Shown here: piece by piece, positions 27,001 to 35,605 of the stretch
How the letters are laid out: every line of letters begins with the position of its first letter
Numbering within the stretch: the stretch's first letter is position 1
Assembly (NCBI GenBank): GCA_015099395.1
Contig: AP024096.1
Coordinates: forward strand, 5,745,485 to 5,809,484
DNA: 64,000 bases
Origin: Ktedonobacteria bacterium brp13
GTDB lineage: Bacteria > Chloroflexota > Ktedonobacteria > Ktedonobacterales > Ktedonobacteraceae
Direction of reading: 5' to 3'
Position numbers and translations under genes: made by a program
Notes under the pieces: model-generated
The model's database searches: none
What the model was told of the DNA's origin: nothing
What the model saw: the letters and a program-made list of their open reading frames with translations, nothing else

Positions 27001-28613
27001 TGAATGGGAATAGTACAATCTCGGTATTCGGGAAATGTATGACCGCATCCAATAATGGTACTACAAGCGGAACACCGATCGTGCTCTATGATTGTAGTGC
27101 GGCATCCTCACAGATCTGGCAGTATCAGCAGACGAATGGCAACCTGCTCAACCCGGCCTCAGGACTCTGCCTGAACGCGCCGAGCACAAGTGGGGGAACA
27201 CAGTTGACGCTGGCAGCCTGTGCCGTCACAGTGAGTGAGGCATGGACGGTTCCTGGTGAAGTTGCTCCTCATTTCATAACGGTAACAAATCCAGGCAGTC
27301 AAACAACCTTCGCAGCACAAACGGCTAGCCTGCAAATCACAGCAACGGACTCCCTAAACGGTCAGACGTTGAGCTATAGTGCGACCGGTCTACCAGCGGG
27401 ACTCTCAATCAACGCATCGACCGGATTAATCTCTGGTACTCCGACAACTGTTGGGAGCAGTTCTGTAACCATCACCGTGAAGGATAGCTCTGGATTGAGC
27501 GCAACGACGACGTTCAAGTGGAACATCGCCGGACAAGGTGTGATCACCGATGCGACTGGCCTCTGTATCGATGATAGTTCCAGCGGAAACTGGAACGGTA
27601 ATGCGATCCAGATCTGGGGTTGTAATCAGACAGCAGCTCAGACCTGGACGCTGAATGCAGATGGTACAATCTCGGTATTCGGGATGTGTATGACTGCATC
27701 CAATAATGGTACTACAAGCGGAACACCGATCGTGCTCTATGATTGTAGTGCGGCATCCTCACAGATCTGGCAGTATCAGAAGACGAATGGCAACCTGCTC
27801 AACCCGGCCTCAGGACTCTGCCTGAACGCGCCGCTCCTAACTCAGGGAACCCATTTGACGCTGGCAGCCTGTGCCTCCACAGCGGGTCAGGAATGGGCGG
27901 CTCCTGGTGAACCGGCTCCTCATTACATAACGGTAACAAATCCAGGTAGTCAAACAACCGTCGTAGCACAAACGGCCAGCCTGCAAATCGCAGCAACGGA
28001 CTCCCTAAACGGTCAGACGTTGAGCTATAGTGCGACCGGTCTACCAGCGGGACTCTCAATCAACGCATCGACCGGATTAATCTCTGGCACTCCGACAACT
28101 GTTGGGAGCAGTTCTGTAACCGTCACCGTGAAGGATAGCTCTGGAGTGAGCGCAACGACGACGTTCAATTGGAGGATTGCCAAGGGACAAGGTGTGATCA
28201 CCGATACGAATGGCCTCTGTATCGATGATAGCTCCAGCGGAAACTGGAACGGTAATGCGATCCAGATCTGGGGTTGTAATCAGACGCAAGCTCAGAACTG
28301 GACGCTGTATGCGAATGGTACAATCTCGACATTTGGGATGTGTATGACTGCTTCAAATAATGGTACTACGAGCGGAACACCGATCGTGCTCTATGATTGT
28401 AGTGCGGCACCCTCACAGATCTGGCAACCACAGAGCAATGGGGAACTGCTCAATCCTGCTTCTGGCCTCTGTTTGAATGAGCAGGGCACAGGTCAGGGAA
28501 CGCAGCTTACGCTGGCAACCTGTACAGGGACCGCGGCACAGCAATGGAAGCTGCCAATCACCGGTTCGATTGCGGCAACGCCTGCAGCTGTCAGACAGTC
28601 TCTGATAGCGTGA
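24042..28613 (+). CDS. secreted subtilase with five putative-Ig plus ricin-type lectin modules
   Basis: The 1523-residue exported protein starts at GTG 24042 (AAGGA upstream). Signal peptide about 1-37; I9 propeptide (NSYIVVLKNKPYAKAAEIKS .. VSYIEQD) about 72-145; S8 protease of proteinase K type with Asp195 (ILDTGV), His224 (GHGTAIAG) and Ser376 (GTSFSAP). From about residue 434 a unit of about 215 residues occurs five times: a He_PIG-like domain (TNPG, YSATGLPAGLSINASTGLIS, GTPTT) and a ricin B-type beta-trefoil (NCIDD, NGNxIQLYGCNQ, CMTASNNGTTxGTPIVLYDC, SGLCLN, LTLATC, QxW). The trefoil motifs suggest carbohydrate binding. It probably degrades protein at a polysaccharide surface, e.g. fungal walls or plant litter. 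Confidence 0.93.
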   Translation: MRKKKIIPITGIIGILAVGCIFVLTNTLPFSTTVVAASSFLSNAVSHTTTSPVTQPAKANMLAKSEKPTVIPNSYIVVLKNKPYAKAAEIKSMAHKLASTYGGTLTNVYTAALQGFSLHISDAQAKKLAKDAQVSYIEQDATMPLMSTSMQSSTTPTTQANAPWSLDRIDQQNLPLSGTYSYNTDGSNVSVYILDTGVRFTHVDFGGRAVSAPDGGDNNDCAGHGTAIAGIIGGTTWGVAKNAKLYSLRNLSCTNVPATSLGMSAIDWVTANAQRPAVVNISWGTNIDPALDASINNSMASGITYVIAAGNNNGDACQTSPQDDTNAIVVGSTGRSDARSPFSNYGPCVTMFAPGEFIPTDSYVSDTATTTATGTSFSAPLVAGAAALYLSAHPTATPSQVKAALLACATSGVITNVGSGSPNKLLSIQCAQSIQVTNPGLLMSTQGQSIHLQLQATDPTPGQSITYSATGLPSGLSLDASTGVISGTYAGTGANPVQVTVSDSSGASGSASFMWNTIKGYGSITDAVKNCIDDAHSLASDGNTIQLYSCNQSQAQNWMLNDNGTITVFGMCMTASNNGTTDGTPIVLYDCSTAPSQIWQPQSNGELLNPASGLCLNEPSTSGGTQLTLATCTGASTQQWTLPGANSPNILAATNPGDQISDKGTAVSLQFRAFDSGVGQTVTYSATGLPAGLSINTSTGLISGTLTNVGSSSVTLTAKDGTGVSTTASFNWSVGNGAITGLSGQCLDDQHTSTTNGNPIDVWGCNQGASQEWTLGAGNTLQVVGKCMTASNNGITVGTPIVLYDCSSAPSQIWQPQSNGELLNPVSGLCLNAPATSSTLTLATCTDSANQQWTLPVADNVTITNPGQQSVVAGTATSLQINAANFNTQQTLSYSATGLPAGLSINASTGLISGTPTTAGSSSVTVTVKDSSGVSATMTFNWDIAKAQGAITGVNGNCIDDSASQSWNGNVIQLYGCNQSPAQTWTLNGNSTISVFGKCMTASNNGTTSGTPIVLYDCSAASSQIWQYQQTNGNLLNPASGLCLNAPSTSGGTQLTLAACAVTVSEAWTVPGEVAPHFITVTNPGSQTTFAAQTASLQITATDSLNGQTLSYSATGLPAGLSINASTGLISGTPTTVGSSSVTITVKDSSGLSATTTFKWNIAGQGVITDATGLCIDDSSSGNWNGNAIQIWGCNQTAAQTWTLNADGTISVFGMCMTASNNGTTSGTPIVLYDCSAASSQIWQYQKTNGNLLNPASGLCLNAPLLTQGTHLTLAACASTAGQEWAAPGEPAPHYITVTNPGSQTTVVAQTASLQIAATDSLNGQTLSYSATGLPAGLSINASTGLISGTPTTVGSSSVTVTVKDSSGVSATTTFNWRIAKGQGVITDTNGLCIDDSSSGNWNGNAIQIWGCNQTQAQNWTLYANGTISTFGMCMTASNNGTTSGTPIVLYDCSAAPSQIWQPQSNGELLNPASGLCLNEQGTGQGTQLTLATCTGTAAQQWKLPITGSIAATPAAVRQSLIA

Positions 28614-28664
28614 TCTTGAGATCTAGCTACACAGCATAAACCTGATAATTCAGGAATTACTCAC

Positions 28665-28705
28665 TGAGCCCCTATTTCGTCTGAATCCGACGGAATAGGG
28701 GCTCA
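28665..28705 (+). terminator. stem-loop after the subtilase gene
   Basis: TGAGCCCCTATTTCGTC (28665-28681) pairs with GACGGAATAGGGGCTCA (28689-28705), 17 pairs including one G-U, with a 7-base loop, 52 bases after the stop. There is no T-run, so it may act as a 3' stabiliser or as a bidirectional terminator. Confidence 0.55.
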
Positions 28706-28738
28706 AGTGCTTCAATATGTAGATAAGGTCACTTGAAA

Positions 28739-28901
28739 GGGTAGTGTTGCAAAAAATTTTGAGCAGAGAAAATGAAGCAGGTAATGACGGTACAAGAACC
28801 ATTGCCGTAGAGAAAGCGTGCATGCTCTGCATCTTTTATTAGTAGAATACGTTTGTGTGTCCTTCAATTTGCTGAGCTTTCAATTTTTTGCAACACTACC
28901 C
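28739..28901. repeat. 163-bp miniature element ending in GTAGTGTTGCAAAAAATT
   Basis: GGGTAGTGTTGCAAAAAATT (28739-28758) is the exact reverse complement of 28882-28901. A relative with related ends lies at 50864-51045. No coding frame of interest inside. Confidence 0.75.
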
Positions 28902-29004
28902 CTCAAACAGAACTTACCTACCCATTTGGGATAACTATATCTATATATCATCCTGTGTTTTTATTATTTACTGTATTTCTTTTGTTCTGAAAAAAAATTC
29001 TTTA

Positions 29005-29034
29005 TTGACGTAATACATTTTAGTCCAGTATAAT
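29005..29034 (+). promoter_or_regulatory. promoter of the three-domain secreted protein gene
   Basis: TTGACG and a consensus TATAAT are spaced by 18 bases. It would give a leader of about 230 bases. A second, poorer TTGACA lies near 29116. The stretch 28902-29269 is otherwise AT-rich without genes. Confidence 0.55.
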
Positions 29035-29269
29035 ATGAGAAGATCGATGAAAATGCATTCTATCCTCAATGGTTCCTATGATGCTAGTGATTGAATCAAG
29101 GAAAATAGCAATTTATTGACAAAATAATGTCTATTTATAAAATGTACCATCGTAGTGTTATACCGATTTGTATTTTTCTTATTACGATGACCATTGATTG
29201 CTTTGAGGAGAATGCATATGTCTTCTTCTATCCTTTTAAAGCCCTTTTCAGGGCGAGGAGAAATTATAT

Positions 29270-31411
29270 ATGCATCCTGGATTGACCAAAGAACTGGGAA
29301 CGTCTAGACAAAAAACCAGAGAAGTGTTTAAGCATTACCGTGTTGGTATATTTGCATTGTTTTGTGTTGCAATAGTTCTGGCTGCCAGTCCTCTTTCTCT
29401 CAATTTTATCTTCCCCGCTCATGCAAGCAATAGCAATACTATTGACATCCAGCAACTGAACAAAGATGTTATGAGTCAGGTAAAAGTTACTCATAACCAG
29501 AAGGCTACGGCCCCTTTCCATATTGCTGCTCAGCATGTGGCTACTACGAATTCAGCCGTTATGCCGAACAATACCGGTATTACTCTTCCATATAACAATA
29601 TCGGTACGGTGATGGATCAAGGTACAACGAGTGCCACTGCGAACGTAAATTTTGATGGTGCCCATTATGGATATTCTCAAAATGCCCTTATCAAATCGGG
29701 ATTGTTCTCAGGGACATCCTGGTTTGGGAACAGCAACTATTACCAGGAAGTCGTGCTGAACAGGACACGATTTGACTGGCCAAACGTCGCCTATGGTGCC
29801 CCTGATAACGTTGCTAGCGCGGGACAGGTTATTTCCCTGCCTGCAACTGCGAATGCTACCTCCCTGGGCTTTCTTGGTTCTGCCACAAATAGTATCGCGA
29901 GTGGGAAAGCAACTATTACCTATACCGATCGCAGTACTCAAACGTTCACACTGAGCTTTGATAATTGGACGCTGGGTGGCGGTAACGCGAAACTCTCTTC
30001 ATTTGATAAGATTGCAACTGCAATGACCTATCGTGATCGTCAAGGAGGCGTTATCCAGTCAGTCAAGACTTACATTTTCTATACAAGCGTAAATTTGCAG
30101 ACCAGTAAAACTGTTCAGAGTATAACCTTACCGAACACAACGTCTTTGCATATTTTTTCCATTGGATTTGGTCAATCCTCTTACTATGACCCATATTCAA
30201 ATACGGGAATTAGCGATGATGCAAATACACGTGCGGCCAATCTGGATGGGAGTGGTGATAGTTACTCAATGCAAGAACTGAGTCGGGATATTTTGCCGGG
30301 TGACGTTATTAACTATCTTGGCACACAGTTGTACTGGCCAAATGTTCTTGGTGGTTCTCCTGATAACATTACTGCGGATGGTCAGAAGGTGACCTTTAAT
30401 GCTAGCTATGGTGCGGGCAAAACCACAATTGGCTTCATTGCTGCCGCCTCAGGTGGGCCTAGTTGTGGCACTATCAATGTCCTCCTGACAAATAACTCTA
30501 CCTATGGATTTAGTTCCTGTTGGAGTGATTGGACACTTGGTGGTGGAAAGCAGTATCCACTCAATAAATATTTCTTTGGCTTTCCAGATCGCAATACGGC
30601 AAATGGTAGCAAGCAGGCGATGAAAACCTATCTCTTCTATGATGAAATAACTCTTCCGATGCATGCATCAGGCATTGCATCGATAACCTTGCCCTCTTCT
30701 ACCCATGCATTAGGTTCAGCCGCTCCTGGAGGTCAGTTGCATTTCTTTGCATTAGGTCTTGGTTCTGGTAACTATACAACAAATGTGGGTTCGACCGCTG
30801 ATAGTAGCACCCATATCTTTGGAAATTTTGATGGGGGGTACACTACATATTCAACCACTGCAATGCAAAAAGCAGGCATGCTACCTGTATCATTGCCGAC
30901 ATCGCAGCCTGGAGTGAACAATGCACTCAATAAATTAACCTTCAATGGTGTCACGTTCTATTGGGATCAGAATGCTTCGGTATTTCCTGATAATATGATC
31001 TCAAATGGGCCTGGACAAGTGCTATCATTGAATAATCCGACACCAAATGAAGAGAGTGAAACGATTCCGGTGAACCCTGTAGGTAATGCGACTCGTATAG
31101 CTTTTCTGGGATCAGCCACTGGTGGTTCGTCATCTGGTACCGTCGCTATCAATTTTGCCGATGGGAGTAGTCAGGTGGTTACCCTTGGCTTCTCCGATTG
31201 GTGTGCGAAAACGCCGTCTTTTAACAACCAGATAGCTCTTTCGATGCCATATCGCAATACTGCTACAGGTTCTCAAACGATTACAAATCATCTGTATTAT
31301 GCAGAATTTACACTCCAACCACTCCACCCAGGTTCAGTACCTGTCAGTGTTTCTCTGCCGACTCAGCCGGGTCCGGGTGTCATGCACATTTTCTCGATAG
31401 GCTTGAAATAG
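29270..31411 (+). CDS. secreted protein with three tandem copies of a WP..PDN domain
   Basis: The 713-residue precursor has an N-terminal helix (FALFCVAIVLAASPLSLNFI) ending in PAHA-S, a signal-peptidase site. After a short linker come three copies of a unit of about 200 residues, starting near 102, 310 and 505. Each runs NFDG..YS..AL...G, a W-P/D core (FDWPNVAYGAPDNV, LYWPNVLGGSPDNI, FYWDQNASVFPDNM), IGFLGSA-type strand, FSDW, PYRN/DRNT, KTYLFY, ITLP and LHIFSIGFG. Similar all-beta units accompany glycosidases in actinobacteria, so a carbohydrate-binding role is plausible. No catalytic domain is present. GAGGAG lies nine bases upstream. Confidence 0.8.
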   Translation: MHPGLTKELGTSRQKTREVFKHYRVGIFALFCVAIVLAASPLSLNFIFPAHASNSNTIDIQQLNKDVMSQVKVTHNQKATAPFHIAAQHVATTNSAVMPNNTGITLPYNNIGTVMDQGTTSATANVNFDGAHYGYSQNALIKSGLFSGTSWFGNSNYYQEVVLNRTRFDWPNVAYGAPDNVASAGQVISLPATANATSLGFLGSATNSIASGKATITYTDRSTQTFTLSFDNWTLGGGNAKLSSFDKIATAMTYRDRQGGVIQSVKTYIFYTSVNLQTSKTVQSITLPNTTSLHIFSIGFGQSSYYDPYSNTGISDDANTRAANLDGSGDSYSMQELSRDILPGDVINYLGTQLYWPNVLGGSPDNITADGQKVTFNASYGAGKTTIGFIAAASGGPSCGTINVLLTNNSTYGFSSCWSDWTLGGGKQYPLNKYFFGFPDRNTANGSKQAMKTYLFYDEITLPMHASGIASITLPSSTHALGSAAPGGQLHFFALGLGSGNYTTNVGSTADSSTHIFGNFDGGYTTYSTTAMQKAGMLPVSLPTSQPGVNNALNKLTFNGVTFYWDQNASVFPDNMISNGPGQVLSLNNPTPNEESETIPVNPVGNATRIAFLGSATGGSSSGTVAINFADGSSQVVTLGFSDWCAKTPSFNNQIALSMPYRNTATGSQTITNHLYYAEFTLQPLHPGSVPVSVSLPTQPGPGVMHIFSIGLK

Positions 31412-31428
31412 AAGACTTTTAAATGATT

Positions 31429-31475
31429 GGTTGCTGCTACCTGGCCTGAAATGCCAGGTAGCAACCCTTGATTTT
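31429..31475 (+). terminator. probable rho-independent terminator
   Basis: GCTACCTGGC (31436-31445) pairs with GCCAGGTAGC (31453-31462), with outer GGTT/AACC pairs across a 3-base bulge, followed by TTGATTTT. It lies just after the stop of the three-domain protein gene. Confidence 0.65.
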
Positions 31476-31493
31476 GACAGCAACGCCAGTAGA

Positions 31494-31720
31494 TTATGTA
31501 GTAGCGTATTGGTGGGATACCTGCTTTTTCAAGCAGAGGGCGAATGAGTTGTGAATGAGCGTGCCGACATGGAGCGGCTTGCCGCGTGTGTTACAAAAGA
31601 TCCAGTGTTCTCCCGTCCCATCTCCTTTTCCTTCTTCTTGAAGATGTTTTTGTTGAGACGTATGGAGTTGAAGCGCCTCTAGAGCCTGAGGCGTCAACTG
31701 AATACAACGTCGGTTTGAAA
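31494..31720 (-). pseudogene. fragment of a tyrosine recombinase (integrase)
   Basis: The frame reads LTPQALEALQLHTSQQKHLQ, then HWIFCNTRGKPLHVGTLIHN and FALCLKKAGIPPIRYY after a one-base slip near the end. This is the part of a phage-type integrase just before its HxLR box (compare TPLHPSNLLRR..F..AGLP.IRFHDLRH). The catalytic boxes are absent. From 31721 to 31940 nothing else is recognised. Confidence 0.65.
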
Positions 31721-31940
31721 CCTCCTTTCACTCTGAAGCTCTCCTTTCTTGCTGTTGTTGTGACGAACGATGAAGCGAACGGCATCCCTAAAGATCTCAC
31801 CCAGGGCAGATGTTCCCGCCTGCTTTGGATGAAATGCTCGAAAGACTTTTTATTTGCTTGCAGGCGTTCGTAGGTTTGACATAATCACATCTATGTACCG
31901 CCTGAGCGACCCAAGAATGTTTTTGATAGATCTTTCTTGG

Positions 31941-32500
31941 CTATTTACATACAGGAAGAAGGCTATCTGTGAAAGATGCGGCATAATTTGGTTGCGTCGT
32001 GATTGGCTTTCCGGCGGCATCTAGAACAGCTTGATGGGTATACATGAAACGTGGATAATTAGTCCACATTTGCAGTGTTTGTTCTCCCCAACATTTACTA
32101 CCATCAAGATACTGGGAGCTATTGTATTCCTGGCTGGTTTCGATCTCTTTCAGATTGGGGAAGGTGCCTTTCGGTGCGCTTGCGATCAGGATTTTTACGG
32201 CTTCTTCTGGATGTTCAGCCGCATAGGTATCCAGTTTCGCAATGCTATCTAATCCCGATGATTTTAAAGTGACTAATCCAGATGTATTATGCTGAAAAAT
32301 GCCAGCGACTGAGACTAGTGGCAAGTTCAGGGCACGATTTTGGACAAGTGATTCAGAGTAGCTGATGCCAAACTGGGCCTTGTGCCACAACTACAAAGAA
32401 ATAATAGGCATACGAGAAAAAAGGCCAACCCTTTTTGACGGTTGGACGCGGGATAGAGGCGGTTCTTGGAGATTATTGATTGCCACATTGTTGAAATGTT
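31941..32500 (-). pseudogene. decayed ABC-transporter substrate-binding lipoprotein (NMT1/THI5-like)
   Basis: An N-terminal lipoprotein signal (KGLAFFLVCLLFLCSC, about 32395-32450) is followed, in another frame, by QFGISYSESLVQNRALNLPL and VSVAGIFQHNTSGLVTLKSS. These are the ligand-binding strands of NMT1/THI5-type pyrimidine or nitrate/sulfonate-type binding proteins. The frame then jumps to a C-terminal-looking part (AAEHPEEAVKILIASAPKGT .. FPNLKEIE, LQMWTNYPRFMY). At least one frameshift and two deletions are needed to explain the length of 150-180 residues against the usual 330 or so. No transporter genes are nearby. Confidence 0.65.
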
Positions 32501-32639
32501 CATAGATGTGGATTTTTCCTTTCTTGTTCTGTCACGTGGGAGACAGAACGCTGATGAATGTAATACCATGGAATTGTCAGACGTTCCACCAGATGAGTCA
32601 GGCCAAAGAGAATCGCAGTGAGTAAGGCAATAACGACGA

Positions 32640-32704
32640 CCGTTCCAGGACTGGGCCAAGCGTCACCTCACTATCTTGCGGGGGTGCGGACTCAAGAGCC
32701 TGAC
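32640..32704 (+). repeat. 60-base copy of an IS1634-type transposase segment
   Basis: Bases 32644-32704 match 34291-34351 almost exactly (CAGGACTGGGCCAAGCGTCA and onwards). That is the QDWAKRHLTILRGCGLKSL segment of the transposase fragment inside the 34032-34581 element. It is an isolated scrap. Confidence 0.7.
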
Positions 32705-32842
32705 CTCTTTGGATGTGACTGATGATCGACTGGCCGAAGTGTGACCAGGGCGTATTTTTGTTGTCGGAGAGCAGGAGGGGTAGCGCACCAGTAGCGCACG
32801 CGTAACACACCGGTAGATGAGTAGATGACAGACAGGCGGGTG

Positions 32843-32983
32843 TCAGAGTGGTAAGTGTGGTCAGAGTGGTAAGTGTGGTCAGAGTGGTAAGTGAGAGCCA
32901 GAGAAGCAAGGGGCATGGTCTCTCTGCACTACCTTGGAGTGGTGAGAGCGTGAGAGAGCGTGAGAGAGCGTGAGAGCGTGGCG
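32843..32983. repeat. two short tandem-repeat tracts
   Basis: An 18-base unit (TGGTCAGAGTGGTAAGTG) is present about three times at 32843-32896, followed at 32940-32983 by about four units of GTGAGAGAGC or GTGAGAGC. The region 32700-33179 holds no recognisable gene; the minus-strand frame with LTT repeats is a by-product of the tandem tract. Confidence 0.7.
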
Positions 32984-33179
32984 GGAAATGACGGGCTTGA
33001 AATCGTGTCTGGGCGAGGCATTGTGTGTTGCGATTGGGGGGGAAGAGCAGTGCCATGGTGGAGGGAGAGTACAGCGTTGAGGGAGATGATGGAGGGCAGG
33101 GAGAAGGGTAGACCTGAGGTGACAGATGCTATAGAATAGATGCATGTAAGAGAATATCGTCATAGAAAGAAGGGAAAAG

Positions 33180-34019
33180 ATGCGACAAAGTGATGTAGGG
33201 AAGCAACCAGAGGTTAGTGAGGGCGAGGAGCCAAGAGCTGGCATGACAAATAAAGTAAGAGATAAAGTAAGGAGAAATCTTTATCTACATCCGAGGCAGT
33301 GGGGCCGCGGCCGCCGTGAGGTCGTTGCTGCCTCGAACGAGACCGATGCTTCGCACGGGACCTACCAGGGCAACGAGACCAAGCAGGGCTACGGTGCTTC
33401 GAACGAGTCCAAGCAGGGCTACGGTGCTTCGAACGAGACCGATCACGCGTCCGACCAGAACTACGCTGGAATTTATGATCTGAACGATTATAGTGGAGAG
33501 GGTGCGAGTGTTGGTTTTTATGGCAATTATAGTAGTGTCGATAGTCTGAGGCCGGTAGCGTTTGGCGGAGGAGAGGTTGGAGGTGCGTTTGATAGTCATC
33601 AAGCACTTGTAGCATATGGTCAGGGTGGAGGACGGCCGAATTCAGATACTCAATACGTGAGCCCAGAAGAGTGGTCTGATAGATTTGATAAACCAAGAGA
33701 AACTTATCCTCAGGATATACGCGAAATAAACAATAATTACTGGAAGACCATTGATAAGAATAATAATAACTATAGAAGTGTTATGTTTGATAGCCTTGCG
33801 CACAATGAACCGGCTGGGATGAATCAGTTTGAAACGTACAAAAGGGCCATTGATAATGCAGCTACTCTGAGAGACTACGCAATACGAGAGAAAAATGATG
33901 CATGTGGATATGAGACAGAGGGAAATGTACCAAATGGGCATAAGGTGCCAGAAGCTCCCGTGTACAAGAATGGCGTGCTAGATAAGGTATTTGTGTTAGA
34001 AAGACGAAAGTCTAGTTAA
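33180..34019 (+). CDS. orphan protein with Gly/Asn/Tyr-rich repeats
   Basis: The 279-residue protein is preceded by AAGAAGGG five bases before the ATG. No signal peptide or membrane helix. A basic N-terminus (KVRDKVRRNLYLHPRQWGRG) is followed by a low-complexity part with a near-perfect 33-base duplication coding KQGYGASNE(T/S)KQGYGASNET. Then come a Gly-rich section and a more ordered C-terminal half (SPEEWSDRFDKPRETYPQDI, MNQFETYKRAIDNAATLRDY, VPEAPVYKNGVLDKVFVLER). I do not recognise a family. The layout of disordered repeat plus a compact tail occurs in secreted toxins and in phase-separating proteins, but nothing here proves either. It is bordered by tandem repeats and a deleted IS. Confidence 0.6.
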   Translation: MRQSDVGKQPEVSEGEEPRAGMTNKVRDKVRRNLYLHPRQWGRGRREVVAASNETDASHGTYQGNETKQGYGASNESKQGYGASNETDHASDQNYAGIYDLNDYSGEGASVGFYGNYSSVDSLRPVAFGGGEVGGAFDSHQALVAYGQGGGRPNSDTQYVSPEEWSDRFDKPRETYPQDIREINNNYWKTIDKNNNNYRSVMFDSLAHNEPAGMNQFETYKRAIDNAATLRDYAIREKNDACGYETEGNVPNGHKVPEAPVYKNGVLDKVFVLERRKSS

Positions 34020-34031
34020 AGGGAGGTCAAA

Positions 34032-34581
34032 GGGCTCACGGTTCGCTTAAATCTGGACGCAAAAACGAAAAGTTGGTAAACTCAGGGAATGAAAGAAGCC
34101 CTGAGCATTGAAACGGAACGAGCGGATGATATTCCGCTCTTGTTGAGGCATATGCAACTAATGCAAGTGGCAAGCCTGTTGGACAAGCACTTTCCGATCC
34201 ATGGTCTGCGAAAAGGACTGAGCATGGGCGAACTGACCCTGGTCTGGTTGACCCATGTGCTCTCGCAGGCTGACCATCGGATGAATCGGGTCCAGGACTG
34301 GGCCAAGCGTCACCTCACTATCTTGCGGGGGTGCGGACTCAAGAGCCTGACCCCTGACGAGCGATATCGAGCCTTTGAGCAGGAATTGATGGGACAGCTG
34401 TTGCGTGTCTATGCTCTGGAGGCAAGCTGTGTGCGCCCCGGGCTTTGTGCAACGACATCTTCCTCCTCTTTCTGCTCTTCAACAGCAGATTCTAGCCCTT
34501 TGCGGCTTTTCTCCTGCTGTCTATACCCAGTTAACCGATGATTCATAATTTCGGTCTGTCACTTAAGCGAACCGTGAGCTC
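34032..34581 (+). mobile_element. internally deleted IS1634-type element
   Basis: GGGCTCACGGTTCGCTTAA (34032-34050) and the reverse complement of 34563-34581 (GAGCTCACGGTTCGCTTAA) are inverted repeats with one mismatch in 19. Between them only the N-terminal part of a transposase remains, so the 550-bp unit is a non-autonomous derivative. Confidence 0.75.
34089..34541 (+). pseudogene. N-terminal fragment of an IS1634-type transposase
   Basis: The frame encodes ERADDIPLLLRHMQLMQVAS, LLDKHFPIHG, GLSMGELTLVWLTHVLSQAD and HRMNRVQDWAKRHLTIL, the DUF4277-like N-terminal domain of IS1634-family transposases. The sequence loses homology after about residue 115, and the DDE core is absent. Confidence 0.75.
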
Positions 34582-34930
34582 TTCGGTAAATTTTTTCTTT
34601 ACCCCAACACACCGGTAATTTTTGCATCTGTTGAGGAAGATTTAGGTTAAGTAAGAGGTTATCAGCGAATTTGGGGTTGCTTCAGTGCGGCGAGTTTCGC
34701 ACAAGGGAGGCGGGTAGTTGCCTCTCAAAATAAACCCCATTTCTGAAACTTGCTTGATTTAGATAGATGTTCATGTTCCACTACGTAACTGTATGCCGAA
34801 AACCACCATCTCCCCGCTTGAAGAAGCGTCCTCACCTCAAACTCAGTCTCTTTCGCTAAGACCTTCCTCAAGCGGAGATAAAGAAAGAGCCTCACATTTC
34901 TGTGAAGCCCTGATGTGTCCTTGATGTGTC
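34582..34930. other. intergenic, no gene supported
   Basis: About 350 bases between the deleted IS and the DUF4352-like lipoprotein gene. A minus-strand frame at 34725-34949 has no recognisable motif. GATGTGTCCTT is directly repeated near 34912-34932. Confidence 0.35.
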
Positions 34931-35470
34931 CTAGTCGTTGATGTTCCAAACTGTTGTATCTGTCGATGCTAAGCTTGGTGTGAAGGTCATTGTGAACTTC
35001 GTGTTCTTCGGGGCATCGTATGAGAACGTTCCTCGACTCAGACCGCCAGGCTGTACAGTGCCATCGGGTGGGTTAGGAATCGATGAATCTACAAATGTCT
35101 CTGTATAAGCGATACCGCTAGCATCTTGTAACTTGAAGTCTATGAGGCTTGAAATCGGCTGTGCCTTTGATGTCAGGTTCTTCACCGTTACATCAACCAG
35201 CATAAATGTACCCTTTGTAGGGGTGACGTACTGACTACCTGGGTTCGTCTTCACGCTGTTAATGGTAACATCCCATGTATCTGCAATTTTAACGGTTTGG
35301 CCTACTTTAAACGTTGAGGGTGTTGGTGCTGCTGTTGGTGCTGACGCCTTTGTGCCAGTGCTAGAGGTATCGACCGAGCTTGATGAGTTGCTTGTAGACC
35401 CGCAGGCTACTAATGCACTGATGATAAGTCCTAATCCGAGGGCAAAACCAAAAAATTTACGCTTGTTCAA
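34931..35470 (-). CDS. lipoprotein with a DUF4352-like domain
   Basis: The 179-residue precursor has a signal peptide with lipobox ALVACG, a Ser/Thr/Ala/Pro-rich linker (SSVDTSSTGTKASAPTAAPT), and a beta-sandwich domain (FKVGQTVKIADTWDVTINSV, GTFMLVDVTVKNLTSKAQPI, FKLQDASGIAYTET). This strand order with L-V-D-V-T-V-K-N is the DUF4352 pattern of surface lipoproteins. The start is TTG at 35470 with GGAG about ten bases upstream. Monocistronic; function unknown. Confidence 0.82.
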   Translation of the reverse strand: MNKRKFFGFALGLGLIISALVACGSTSNSSSSVDTSSTGTKASAPTAAPTPSTFKVGQTVKIADTWDVTINSVKTNPGSQYVTPTKGTFMLVDVTVKNLTSKAQPISSLIDFKLQDASGIAYTETFVDSSIPNPPDGTVQPGGLSRGTFSYDAPKNTKFTMTFTPSLASTDTTVWNIND

Positions 35471-35605
35471 CTGAGTGTTCTCCGTTCTCTGAATTGATGA
35501 GCTTATGTGCGCATTATATTACACGAACGAAAGAAGCGCAAGGGGCATTTCATGAATCCTCGCCACCAAATTATTTCCGCAATCCTTGATTAAATAGAGG
35601 GTGTT

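Noticed and set aside
28665..28705. Part of a MITE instead of a terminator
   Set aside because: It lies outside the 28739-28901 element and directly behind the subtilase stop; no second copy seen in the window.
32598..33056. Minus-strand frame with LTT repeats
   Set aside because: Produced by the 18-bp tandem tract; no start context and no recognisable domain.
33180..34019. Collagen- or silk-like structural protein
   Set aside because: The Gly/Tyr repeats are only two units long and no signal peptide is present.
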